DNA from: Peptacetobacter hiranonis
Lineage (GTDB): Bacteria > Bacillota > Clostridia > Peptostreptococcales > Peptostreptococcaceae
Assembly (NCBI RefSeq): GCF_008151785.1
Contig: NZ_CP036523.1
Coordinates: 868,001 to 932,000 of the forward strand
Direction: 5' to 3'
DNA: 64,000 nt
The position numbers and the translations under genes are program-made. Positions 35,532-43,834 of this stretch are shown piece after piece; the stretch's first letter is position 1; each line of letters opens with the position of its first letter. A model generated the notes under the pieces. The model made no database searches. It was not told the origin of the DNA and saw nothing but the letters and a program-made list of their open reading frames with translations.

Positions 35532-37301
35532 TTATTTTATTTTTAGCTGTGCAACGATTTCTTCAGTAGGTGTAACGTATGCTGTATTATTAGTTTCGTA
35601 TATAACCATACCTGGTTTTGCACCGCTTGGCTTTTTAACATTTTTTCTCTTAGTATAATCTACTGGCACCTTTGCTGACATTCTAGCTTTACTGTAATAA
35701 GCAGCTAAAACAGCAGCTTCAAATAATGTCTGATCAGAAGGCTCATGTCCTGCACATTTAACAATAACGTGAGAACCTGGAATATCCTTAGTATGCATCC
35801 AAACATCGTCATTATCAGCAAGTCTTAGAGTAAGGTAGTCATTCTGTCTATTATTTTTACCGACTAAAATCTGATATCCTTCAGATGATTTAAACTCCAT
35901 TGGAGCAGTAGAAGGCTGTATCTCTTTTTTACCGATTTTTTTCTGAGATTTTACATATCCTGTTTTAACAAGTTCTTCTCTTATATCTTTAAGTTCTTTA
36001 AGATTTTCGCAGTTTTCTATGCCAAGTATAGTATTTTCAAGGTATTCAATCTCTTCTTTAGTCATAGCCATCTGGTTTGTTATTTCTATCTTTGCGTTTT
36101 TGAGTTTATTGTATTTTTTAAAGTACTTCTGAGCATTTTCAGAAGGAGTTAAATTCTTTTTAAGTGCTATTGTAACAGTCTTATAATCTGGATCATAGAA
36201 GTTCTGAACATCTACACTTTCCATACCTTTTTCAATCATATATATATAAGATGTAATAAGCTCACCCTTAATTTTAAAAATCTCAGCGTTTTCAGACTCT
36301 TCAAGTTCTTTTTCAAGTTTTTCTAGCTTGTGAATAAGTCTTTCAAGTTTTATAGAGATGTTTTTCTTCATGACAGAAGCTCTCTGATTTATTCTATCCT
36401 TGATATCCTTAGTTTTGTAGTAATCTTCTATTGCAGATGAGATACTTTCCTTGTGAATTGTAGTAAATTCGTGGTACATATCCATATTAATACATCCAAA
36501 ATCTACTATTTTATCAATTTTCTCGTTAAGAATAATACAAGGAGAATAATTTTTTCCTATTATATCCTTGAATAAATTTTCAAATGAGTTAAATAGATTT
36601 TTTAAATCTGTATCTGAAAGTGAAGAAGTAGGTTCACTTTTTTCAACTCCAGCTCTAAAGCATATTTCTCTAGCTATTGAAGGACTTATTCCTAAAAATT
36701 CTGAGTAAATTGATTTGAAGCAAGGGCCTTCAAAAGATTTAATTCTACTAGAAAAATCAGCAAGAGAAATACTATCAAGCGGATTTAATTTGTCCTGAGC
36801 TGGTGGAAGATTGTAATCCTGACCTGGAAGAATCTGTCTAACTCTACTCACACTCACAGGAATTCTCTTAGCTGCATCTACTATCCTATTTTCATTTCTC
36901 TGAACAAGAATAATATTACTATGTCTACCCATTATCTCAACGTAGATATCTTTAATAGTCTTTTCCTTTAACTCATCAAAAGACTCTACGCTTATCTTTA
37001 AAATTCTCTCAAATCCAACCTGTTCAATATTTGTAATAACACCGCCCTGAACATACTTTCTAAGAAGCATACAGAAAACAGGTGCTTTCTTTGGATTGTT
37101 CTTCTTATAATCCTCAGCTAAATAAACTCTTGGATTTGATGCACTTGCACTAAGCACAAGTCTGTAGTTTACTTTATTGTTTCTTATCTGAAGAAGGATC
37201 TCATCTTCTTCTGGTTGATATATTTTATCGATTTTTGCTCCATTAAGCAGAGAATTTAACTCATCTGCAATTGAATGGATAACTAATCCGTCTAATGCCA
37301 T
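35532..37301 (-). CDS. rqcH: ribosome quality control factor RqcH (NFACT/FbpA family)
   Basis: A 589-residue protein homologous to Rqc2; in bacteria it adds C-terminal alanine tails to stalled nascent chains on 50S subunits. The NFACT-N domain begins MALDGLVIHSIADEL. A coiled coil lies around residues 290-430. The NFACT-R domain near the C-terminus has DVWMHTKDIPGSHVIVK and KKPSGAKPGMVIY. I chose the ATG at 37301, with AGGAG upstream. Earlier names call the family fibronectin-binding. YlmH, a partner in the same process, is encoded at 23105. Confidence 0.94.
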   Translation of the reverse strand: MALDGLVIHSIADELNSLLNGAKIDKIYQPEEDEILLQIRNNKVNYRLVLSASASNPRVYLAEDYKKNNPKKAPVFCMLLRKYVQGGVITNIEQVGFERILKISVESFDELKEKTIKDIYVEIMGRHSNIILVQRNENRIVDAAKRIPVSVSRVRQILPGQDYNLPPAQDKLNPLDSISLADFSSRIKSFEGPCFKSIYSEFLGISPSIAREICFRAGVEKSEPTSSLSDTDLKNLFNSFENLFKDIIGKNYSPCIILNEKIDKIVDFGCINMDMYHEFTTIHKESISSAIEDYYKTKDIKDRINQRASVMKKNISIKLERLIHKLEKLEKELEESENAEIFKIKGELITSYIYMIEKGMESVDVQNFYDPDYKTVTIALKKNLTPSENAQKYFKKYNKLKNAKIEITNQMAMTKEEIEYLENTILGIENCENLKELKDIREELVKTGYVKSQKKIGKKEIQPSTAPMEFKSSEGYQILVGKNNRQNDYLTLRLADNDDVWMHTKDIPGSHVIVKCAGHEPSDQTLFEAAVLAAYYSKARMSAKVPVDYTKRKNVKKPSGAKPGMVIYETNNTAYVTPTEEIVAQLKIK

Positions 37302-37459
37302 AATTATTTCTCCTCTCAAAAATGTCTATCATTTAATTATATCATATATATCTTTTGTTTAATCTAATCAGTTTTAAAGTTTTGAAACAATGAAAAAATA
37401 AATATATGATATAATCTAAAGTATAATAATGTTTTGAAATAAAAATGTGAGGAAAAGTT

Positions 37460-38197
37460 ATGGAAAAATATTGTATAGCTATTTGTGAGGACGAAAAAAA
37501 AGAAAGAATTCAGCTAAAAGAAAATCTGAAAAGAATTTTAGCTGAGGATATGAAAAATAAAATTGAAGTAGAGAATATAATTATTGAAGAATTTGAGTCT
37601 GCTGAAGAACTATTAAAATCTGATCTATCCCAAATAGATATTTTTCTAATGGATATTATGATGGGCGAGATGAACGGAATGGATGCAGCTAAAAAGATAA
37701 GGGAGATGAATATAGATTCTGAGATAATATTTATTACAGGAAATATAGAATTTGTAAGGGATGGATACAAAGTAAATGCGTACAGATATCTTCTGAAACC
37801 AGTAGAAATTGAAGAGTTGAGAGAGAGTATAATCAGTTGTTTTGCTGAACTTGGAAAGAAAAAAGGAAAATTTATCGTGCTTAGCAGAAAAGGTGAGATG
37901 GAAAAATTAAAAATAGACGATATAGATTATATCGAGGTTATTAAAAGAAGTATTATCGTGCATAAAAACGGAGAAGAGGTTGAATATACAGGTACTAGTA
38001 TTGAAAAATTAGAGGAAAAGCTGGAAGATTTTAAGTTCTTTAGATGTCATAAGAGCTATCTTGTAAATCTAGACAAAGTGGATTTGGTAAAGACTGGTGA
38101 AGTAGTGGTAAATGGAAAAAGTGTTCCAGTTAGTAAGTATAGAGCAAAGGATTTAAAAAGAGAATTTACAGCTATTTTGGGTGATATGATATGCTAA
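37460..38197 (+). CDS. LytTR response regulator (AgrA-like)
   Basis: A 245-residue regulator. The receiver has Asp10-Glu-like acidic residues (CEDEKKE) and phospho-acceptor Asp65 (FLMDIMMGEMNGM). The C-terminal LytTR DNA-binding domain contains IEVIKRSIIVHKNG and FFRCHKSYLVNLDKV. GAGGAAAAG precedes the ATG. It overlaps the kinase gene by 7 bases. Together they resemble Agr-type peptide-sensing systems. Confidence 0.92.
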   Translation: MEKYCIAICEDEKKERIQLKENLKRILAEDMKNKIEVENIIIEEFESAEELLKSDLSQIDIFLMDIMMGEMNGMDAAKKIREMNIDSEIIFITGNIEFVRDGYKVNAYRYLLKPVEIEELRESIISCFAELGKKKGKFIVLSRKGEMEKLKIDDIDYIEVIKRSIIVHKNGEEVEYTGTSIEKLEEKLEDFKFFRCHKSYLVNLDKVDLVKTGEVVVNGKSVPVSKYRAKDLKREFTAILGDMIC

Positions 38198-39522
38198 GTT
38201 TGAATGTGATAGTTGAATTTTTTACAAAGGTAATGTTTACTGCAGTTAATATAATTTGCTTTTTGTATATAGAATATAAAATTGAAAAACCTGTAATAGA
38301 TAAAAGAGCTTTATTAATCAATAGTATAAACCTTGTATTATTAACATTAATTGTATGTGGTATAGAATTGGTTTTAGAAAGTACAATACCATTTTTGACA
38401 TTGATTTTTGCATGTGTGTATTTGAAAAAATGCTATAAAATGAAAGTGTCTAAATCTATTTTAAATATAGTGGTATACAATGCATTTTCTCTTGGGATGA
38501 TGTCTATTGTGGTAAGTATAATATTTCCATTAATAGGACGAAATGTACAGTTATTAAATAGCGACATATACAACTTACAAATACAAATGATGTCGGCTTC
38601 AATGATAATATTTGTCGCATCTATGTTCAAATTTAAAGACTTAAAAGAATTTGAATTAAATATTAGTGAATATATAATTGCAGCATCTCCTATGATAATA
38701 AATCTAATAAATATAATGTTTGTATTTATAATATTTGCTCAAAATAAAATGTTGGATCACAAGAAATTTGTATTATTCTTTGTGATATATATGTTGATGA
38801 CAGTAGCAAATATATTTTTGATAAATGTAATCACAAACATGATTGTTAAAAACAGCAAATTGAAATATGAAGGATTGATTGTCGAGGAAAAAATAGACTC
38901 TCGGTACAAATACTACAACACTCTTAAAGAAAATCAAGAAAAGGTCAGAAAACTATCACACGATATAAACAATCATATAATGTGTATGGAGAGTATGGAC
39001 GGCGATGAAAGAGAGAAATACAAGAAAAAAATATACGAAGAACTAGATTACAACAGAAATAGAATAAATTCTGGAAGTATGATTTTGGATATAATCCTAT
39101 CTGAAAAATACAAAGAATGTAAAAAATATGGAATAAACTTTAAATACGATATAGAATTTAATGTTCTAAAAGATATGGAATCTGTAGATATTTGCTCTAT
39201 TTTTTCAAATATATTGGACAATGCAGTTGAAGCTTGTCAAAAGGTAGAACCTGGAAATAGATTCATAACGATAAAAGGAAAGATTGCCAAGAACTATTTT
39301 GTGATAAAGGCGGAAAATAGCAAAGTTGGAGAGATTAAAAAGGATGAAAAAGGCAATCTTGAAACAAGTAAAGAGGACAAAACTAGACATGGACTTGGAA
39401 CTAAGATAGTTGAGGAATCTGTTGAAAAGTATGGTGGTAATATTGAATACTACGATGAAGAAGATAGGTTTAGAGTGGTGATTTTGATTCCAATAGAGAA
39501 ATTTGTCCAGTTGGAACATTAA
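38191..39522 (+). CDS. HPK10-type sensor histidine kinase (AgrC-like)
   Basis: A 443-residue kinase with six or so hydrophobic segments in the first 215 residues, as in peptide-sensing AgrC proteins. The phospho-acceptor is His257 in RKLSHDINNHI. The ATPase part has the N-box SNILDNAVEAC and the G-box HGLGTKIVEESV. No agrB or agrD is seen within the window, so the signal is unknown. Glutamine codons are mainly CAA, unlike core neighbours. It starts inside the regulator gene (7-base overlap). Confidence 0.9.
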   Translation: MLSLNVIVEFFTKVMFTAVNIICFLYIEYKIEKPVIDKRALLINSINLVLLTLIVCGIELVLESTIPFLTLIFACVYLKKCYKMKVSKSILNIVVYNAFSLGMMSIVVSIIFPLIGRNVQLLNSDIYNLQIQMMSASMIIFVASMFKFKDLKEFELNISEYIIAASPMIINLINIMFVFIIFAQNKMLDHKKFVLFFVIYMLMTVANIFLINVITNMIVKNSKLKYEGLIVEEKIDSRYKYYNTLKENQEKVRKLSHDINNHIMCMESMDGDEREKYKKKIYEELDYNRNRINSGSMILDIILSEKYKECKKYGINFKYDIEFNVLKDMESVDICSIFSNILDNAVEACQKVEPGNRFITIKGKIAKNYFVIKAENSKVGEIKKDEKGNLETSKEDKTRHGLGTKIVEESVEKYGGNIEYYDEEDRFRVVILIPIEKFVQLEH

Positions 39523-39570
39523 AACGCCCAGTTGGAGCAAAGTGATTGAAAATTGAATAAATAAATGATA

Positions 39571-39617
39571 AAAAGAGAGTAAGAAGAGATAAAAAAATCA
39601 AATCTTACTCTCTTTTA
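39571..39617 (+). terminator. terminator of the Agr-like operon
   Basis: AAAAGAGAGTAAGA pairs perfectly with TCTTACTCTCTTTT around an 18-base loop. It lies 18 bases before the next ATG, so it may also affect that gene. Confidence 0.85.
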
Positions 39618-39634
39618 AGATTGGGGTGAATATC

Positions 39635-40267
39635 ATGACAAAACCAGATAAAGAATTAAAATCAGCTTTAGAATTATTGGCAGGGGTAGTATTAATTATT
39701 ATTCAGACATTTATCAATACAAAATTCATGCCACAGCTTATGAATTTTATAATACTAAGTATCTTAACTACAATCCTATTGGTGTATTTAAACAAAGAAG
39801 GATATGCCAACATAAAAGATCTATTCAAATGGGAGAACTTAAAATACGTCTTACTAATCTACATATTATCAAAAGCAGCAGCTTATGCAGTTAATGGAAT
39901 GGTTGAAATAATGGGAATAACTCCTATAGCAGAAGATTATTTCTTAGAAAACCAATTAAGAACACTAACAGGTGTAAAATTAGGACTAGCGTTATTTGAT
40001 ATATGTTTCATAATACCAATCATAGTAAACTTTGTATTTAGACATGTAGCACTAAAAAACATTGGTAACATGAAAAAATCAGCTATCCCAATAACAGCAG
40101 TAGTAATAGTACTACTTAATGGAATAAGTGGAATACCAGAAATGCTAATAATATTTGCAATAAACATAATTCCATTAATAGTATACTACAAAACAGAACG
40201 AATAGACATCTGTATAGCAGCTACCATGCTAAACAACATAGTAGCAAGCATATTAATATTAAGCTAA
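39635..40267 (+). CDS. multi-pass membrane protein, CPBP/CAAX-protease-like without catalytic glutamates
   Basis: A 210-residue protein with about seven hydrophobic segments. The arrangement (VNFVFRHVALKNIG near residue 140, C-terminal AATMLNNIVASILIL) resembles the CPBP family, but the EExxxR catalytic motif is not present: VNFVFR stands where EELLFR is usual. So it is probably not an active protease, and the family call is tentative. I chose the ATG at 39635 after GGGGTGA. It follows the AgrC-like kinase; CPBP proteins are often linked to peptide systems, but no link is shown. Confidence 0.55.
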   Translation: MTKPDKELKSALELLAGVVLIIIQTFINTKFMPQLMNFIILSILTTILLVYLNKEGYANIKDLFKWENLKYVLLIYILSKAAAYAVNGMVEIMGITPIAEDYFLENQLRTLTGVKLGLALFDICFIIPIIVNFVFRHVALKNIGNMKKSAIPITAVVIVLLNGISGIPEMLIIFAINIIPLIVYYKTERIDICIAATMLNNIVASILILS

Positions 40268-40340
40268 AATATGAAAAAATTGGTAACTACTAAACTAATT
40301 ACCTCTCACATACAAATCTTAAATTAGTTTAGAATGTATA

Positions 40341-40377
40341 AAAGATAAGTCGCTCTTTACGAGTGGCTTATCTTTTT
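40341..40377 (+). terminator. terminator after the CPBP-like gene
   Basis: AAAGATAAGTCGCTC with GAGTGGCTTATCTTT, loop TTTAC, followed by T residues. Two G-U pairs. Confidence 0.88.
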
Positions 40378-40383
40378 ACTAAC

Positions 40384-40506
40384 AAGCAAGGGATAAAAAT
40401 AAATTTTAGAGATGTCATCACTTTTGTGTCTAAAAAGAAAACTTCTTAAAACATAAAAACTTACGCAAAATGTGATGCCTCTAAAAATTATTTCTATCCC
40501 TTGCTT
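40384..40506. repeat. long imperfect palindrome between convergent genes
   Basis: AAGCAAGGGATA (40384-40395) pairs with TATCCCTTGCTT (40495-40506). Inner arms AAATTTTAGAG…CATCAC and GTGATG…CTCTAAAA continue the stem, with an internal loop and an apical AAGAA/TTCTT hairpin. The plan resembles E1-E8, but the CTCCAGGC and ATTGTCG strands are absent, so I treat it as a separate element. It sits between two terminators. Confidence 0.7.
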
Positions 40507-40517
40507 TTCCCATAAAA

Positions 40518-40547
40518 AAAGATGTCACTCAAAAGAGCGACATCTTT
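40518..40547 (-). terminator. terminator of the SDR gene
   Basis: On the minus strand AAAGATGTCGCTC pairs with GAGTGACATCTTT and is followed by a T-run (40512-40520 region). Confidence 0.85.
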
Positions 40548-40561
40548 GATATTCTAATTAA

Positions 40562-41362
40562 TTAAGGTCTTAATCCCATTCCACCTTCAAGAGTTATTGT
40601 TTCACCACTCATGTATTTGAAGTCTGGAGAAGCTAACTGTACACATACACGTCCGATTTCTTTTTCAGCATCTCCGTAGTGTCCAGCAGGTGGCATCTTA
40701 ACATTTTCTTTAAATGCTTCTGGATAAGCTTTTTCAAAGTTTTCAAGCTGTGCAGTCCAAGCAAGTGGGCAGATTATATTTACATTTATTCCAAACTGAC
40801 CCCATTCTGTTGCTGCAACTCTAGTTAATCCACGAACACCTTCTTTAGCAGCTGCATAAGCACACTGTCCATAGTTTCCGAATAAACCAGCTCCAGATGC
40901 GAAGTTTATTACACTTCCTTTAGTTTCTTTTAAATATGGTAAACAAGCCTGCATATAATAGAATGTTGCATATAATCCTGAATATATTGCAAGGTCAAAC
41001 TGTTCAGTTGTATGATCTTCTAAAGTAACGCCTGAAGCAGAAGCCTGAGCATTATTTACAAGTACATCTATTCTACCAAAAGTATCTATTGTCTGTTTTA
41101 TAACTTCATCAACAACAGCTTTATTATCTCCACCAGCGCTTACATCAGCTCTAACTGGTAGTACTTTTACTCCATATAATCTCTCTATTTCTTCTTTAGC
41201 ATCTTCTAATTTTTTAACGTTACGTCCTGTTATTACTATATTTGCTCCTTCTTTAGCAAATGCTGTAACTATTCCATATCCTATAGATCCACATCTTCCA
41301 TCGCTTAATACAGATCTACCTCCACCAGTAACGATTACTGTTTTTCCATTTAAAAATCCCAT
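40562..41362 (-). CDS. short-chain dehydrogenase/reductase
   Basis: A 266-residue classical SDR. The cofactor site reads VIVTGGGRSV with an insertion before SIGYGIVTAFAKEG; the catalytic Tyr and Lys are in YAAAKEG (near residue 168), and NNAQ replaces the usual NNAG. Substrate unknown. ATG preceded by AAGGGGAA. High CAG and strong codon bias suggest appreciable expression. It is divergent from threonine aldolase across a 376-base AT-rich gap. Confidence 0.88.
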   Translation of the reverse strand: MGFLNGKTVIVTGGGRSVLSDGRCGSIGYGIVTAFAKEGANIVITGRNVKKLEDAKEEIERLYGVKVLPVRADVSAGGDNKAVVDEVIKQTIDTFGRIDVLVNNAQASASGVTLEDHTTEQFDLAIYSGLYATFYYMQACLPYLKETKGSVINFASGAGLFGNYGQCAYAAAKEGVRGLTRVAATEWGQFGINVNIICPLAWTAQLENFEKAYPEAFKENVKMPPAGHYGDAEKEIGRVCVQLASPDFKYMSGETITLEGGMGLRP

Positions 41363-41738
41363 AATAGTGTTCCCCTTTCACATAAACTATAAAAAAAGTT
41401 TTAACCTATATATAAAATAATTTTTTTATATTATGGCTTTATAATACAATCTTTTTCTTAAAAGTTCAATAGTTTTTTGAAAAGTATTAAAATTCACAAT
41501 ATTATAAATAAACTATAACAAAATAGTATAAATCTAAAAAATTTCATAGGAAAAAATTTAGAAAATAATATTGTATAAGAATGTATTACAGTATTTTTTA
41601 TGATAGATATATACCCAATAAAATAAAAAGTATCACATAATATTAAAATTTATTTTTAAAATATTAAGATATGTGAAAAATCATTATATTTTGATATAAT
41701 TAAATTGTAAAAAATTAACTATTGAAAGGACTGAGGAT
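41363..41738. other. AT-rich divergent promoter region
   Basis: No gene seen in 376 bases. An extended -10, TGATATAAT (41692-41700), lies 39 bases before the threonine aldolase start, with no good -35. The SDR promoter must be on the other strand, but several AT-rich candidates make it impossible to choose. No structured element is recognised. Confidence 0.45.
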
Positions 41739-42770
41739 ATGAGATTTATCGATTTAAGAAGTGATACAGTTACAATGCCTACAGATAAAATGAGAAAAGC
41801 TATGGCAGAAGCAGAAGTTGGTGATTCTATATACAGAGATGACCCCACTTTAAATGAATTAGAAAAAAGAGCTGCTGAAAAAGTTGGAAAAGAAGCTGCT
41901 ATATTTGTTCCAAGTGGAACATTTGGAAACCAGCTTTGTTTATTCACTCATTGCACAAGAGGGCAGGAAATAATAATAGGTAGAGATTATCATATAGTTG
42001 TGCATGAAGTTGGAGCACCTGCAGTTATCGCTGGTGTTCAGTTAAGAACTTTAGACACAGGAATAAAAGGTGAATTAGATCCTAAAGAAGTAGAAAAAGC
42101 AATAAGAAGAGATGATATACACGAGCCATCAACTGGACTTATATGCGTTGAAAATGCTTGCTTAGGTGGAACAGTAGTAAGTGTTGAAAATTTAAGAGCT
42201 ATAAAAGATGTAGCAGAAAAACACAACTTACCAGTTCATTTAGATGGAGCGAGAATCTTCAATGCAGCAGAAGCGCTAGGTGTAGATGTAAAAGAAATAA
42301 CTGCTTGTTGTGACTCAGTTATGTTCTGTCTATCAAAAGGTCTTGGAGCACCAGTTGGATCAATAGTAGCAGGAAGTAAAGAATTTATCGAAAAAGCTAG
42401 AAGAAAACAGAAACTAATGGGTGGTGGAATGCGTCAGGTTGGAATACTTGCAGCAGCAGGACTTATAGCTATCGACGAAATGACTCAGAGATTAGATGAA
42501 GACCACAGAAACAGCCACTATTTAGCAGATGAGTTAGACAAAATAGATGGAATATCAGTAAATAAAAATACTAATGATATAAGTATGGTGTATTTCACAA
42601 TGGGTGAAGATGTTATACCAGAAAAAGAATTCGTTCAGAAAATGTACGATAGAGGAATAAAAATAAGTGGAATGGAAAACGGAGAATACAGATTCGTAAC
42701 TCATGTGAATGTGAGTAGAGAAGATGTAGATACTGTTATAAATACAGTTAAAGAATTAATTTCTAAATAA
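41739..42770 (+). CDS. ltaE: low-specificity L-threonine aldolase
   Basis: A 343-residue PLP enzyme that splits threonine to glycine and acetaldehyde. The N-terminus MRFIDLRSDTVTMPTDKM is the family signature, HLDGAR (168-172) contacts PLP and Lys200 in CLSKGLGAPVGS forms the Schiff base. GAAAGGACTGAGG precedes the ATG. It forms a single-gene unit bounded by the terminator at 42784 and gives glycine and acetaldehyde in fermenting anaerobes. Confidence 0.96.
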   Translation: MRFIDLRSDTVTMPTDKMRKAMAEAEVGDSIYRDDPTLNELEKRAAEKVGKEAAIFVPSGTFGNQLCLFTHCTRGQEIIIGRDYHIVVHEVGAPAVIAGVQLRTLDTGIKGELDPKEVEKAIRRDDIHEPSTGLICVENACLGGTVVSVENLRAIKDVAEKHNLPVHLDGARIFNAAEALGVDVKEITACCDSVMFCLSKGLGAPVGSIVAGSKEFIEKARRKQKLMGGGMRQVGILAAAGLIAIDEMTQRLDEDHRNSHYLADELDKIDGISVNKNTNDISMVYFTMGEDVIPEKEFVQKMYDRGIKISGMENGEYRFVTHVNVSREDVDTVINTVKELISK

Positions 42771-42783
42771 TATATTCAAGATC

Positions 42784-42817
42784 GGGCTACTACAATTATT
42801 TTGTGGTAGCCCTTTTT
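42784..42817 (+). terminator. terminator after ltaE
   Basis: GGGCTACTACAA with TTGTGGTAGCCC, loop TTATT, then TTTTT. Twelve base pairs including one G-U. Confidence 0.93.
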
Positions 42818-42899
42818 AGATTAATCTATTATAAAATTACTAACTGGATAAGAATGGGGAAAACAAAATTTACCGAATATCTATTTTAAGAGCAGCAAA

Positions 42900-43009
42900 G
42901 AGTATATAGACAAAATCTTCTCCAGGCTTCGACGTGTGTGTGAGTAATATACTTTGTTGTATTTAAAATGCACGTCTACAGATTGTCGAGTGATTTTGTC
43001 TATATACTC
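42900..43009 (+). repeat. palindromic element E5 (long core class)
   Basis: Perfect 18-bp outer stem: GAGTATATAGACAAAATC (42900-42917) with GATTTTGTCTATATACTC (42992-43009). The internal loop strands are TTCTCCAGGCTTC and TACAGATTGTCGAG. The inner stem is GACGTG (42931-42936) with CACGTC (42971-42976). Weaker inverted similarity continues outside (TTATAAA…TTACTA / TAGTAAATTTATAA). It faces E6, 150 bases away. Confidence 0.88.
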
Positions 43010-43034
43010 ATATGCTGTAGCTTATAAATAGCTT

Positions 43035-43365
43035 TGTAAAGTTTTGATTTAATCATCCTTTAGCAAGCTAGTAAATTTATAACATATTAAAACAAAAAGA
43101 CTTGTTGAAAATATTACATCGGTTATCCTCAGGTTCTGCTCAAATCGAATTTTATAGGGATAATATCTAACTTAGTGGATTGAAGTGCATAGACAAAACT
43201 CTCTCGATAATCTGGAGACGTGAGGTTGATTTACAATAAAACAATTTGCTTATACACACGTCGAAGCTGGAGAGGAGTTTGTCTATGACTTCAATCCCTG
43301 AGAGATATTAACGTATAAATTTTGATTTATCAACCCTTTATAAGTCAGTAAATTCATAGTAGATT
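43035..43365 (+). repeat. diverged direct repeat following E5 and E6
   Basis: The sequence after E5 (43035-43086, TTTTGATTTAATCATCC then AGTAAATTTATAA) is similar to that after E6 (43316-43365, TTTTGATTTATCAACC then AGTAAATTCATAG). The likeness continues weakly into the following AAAAAGAGACTTATTG-like stretch. So E5 and E6 may each be part of a larger duplicated unit. Confidence 0.55.
43161..43310 (-). repeat. palindromic element E6 (long core class), minus orientation
   Basis: Inner part of the outer stem: 43177-43199 with 43277-43297 (GGATTGAAGT…ATAGACAAA / TTTGTCTATGACTTCAATCC), extended by TAATATC/GATATTA. On the minus strand the core reads CTCTCCAGCTTCGACGTG…CACGTCTCCAGATTATCGAG, a variant of the consensus (GC for GGC, TTATCG for TTGTCG). 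The arms closely match E4 although E4 has a short core. Confidence 0.85.
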
Positions 43366-43373
43366 ATAATTAA

Positions 43374-43416
43374 AAAGAGACTTATTGCAAAATAATTGCT
43401 AAAAGTCTCTTTTTTT
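43374..43416 (+). terminator. terminator-like hairpin upstream of dapF
   Basis: AAAAGAGACTT with AAGTCTCTTTTTTT, interrupted by an inner TGCAA/TTGCT-like pairing. It ends the repeat region before the dapF promoter. Confidence 0.7.
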
Positions 43417-43834
43417 ATATTCTAAAATTAATTTTTAATCTGTACTTATAACAGTATTTACTGAAAAAATTTATTTATAAATTAATAATTAACTGTATTT
43501 ACGACAGTATCTAATATCAATAAGTAAGAGAAAAATTAATGTTATGTATTTCTAAGAGTTGAAAGAGTTTGGAAAAAGGAATGAAATATAATTAATTATA
43601 TTTATTAAAAAAATAATAGAATTAATCATTTTTAAAATAAAAGTTTAACGTCAATGTAAATAATAATTTGGAAACAATGAAATTTTAGTGTATAATTATA
43701 TAGTTAAGGAAGACTATTTGAAACACACATACGGAACTTTCAAGTGTCAATGAAAACTACCACTTAAGTTTGAACAGAATTTTATCATTCTCAAAAGTAG
43801 GTAGTAAAAATACTTTAATAAGGAGTGTAAAAAT
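43417..43834 (+). promoter_or_regulatory. dapF promoter and 130-base leader
   Basis: 418 bases without a gene. TTGGAA (43668-43673), 17 bases, TATAAT (43691-43696) form a good promoter. The transcript would carry a leader of about 130 bases, containing a possible ACTACC/GGTAGT pairing (near 43758-43803). I do not recognise a lysine riboswitch or other known class in it. The stretch 43417-43660 is plain AT-rich DNA. Confidence 0.6.

Noticed and set aside
37320-40300. An agrD-like peptide gene beside the Agr-like pair
   Set aside because: No short ORF with a leader, cysteine and acidic tail and no agrB-like membrane protease was found.
43697-43834. Lysine riboswitch in the dapF leader
   Set aside because: The leader is about 130 bases, too short, and lacks the conserved lysine-riboswitch segments.
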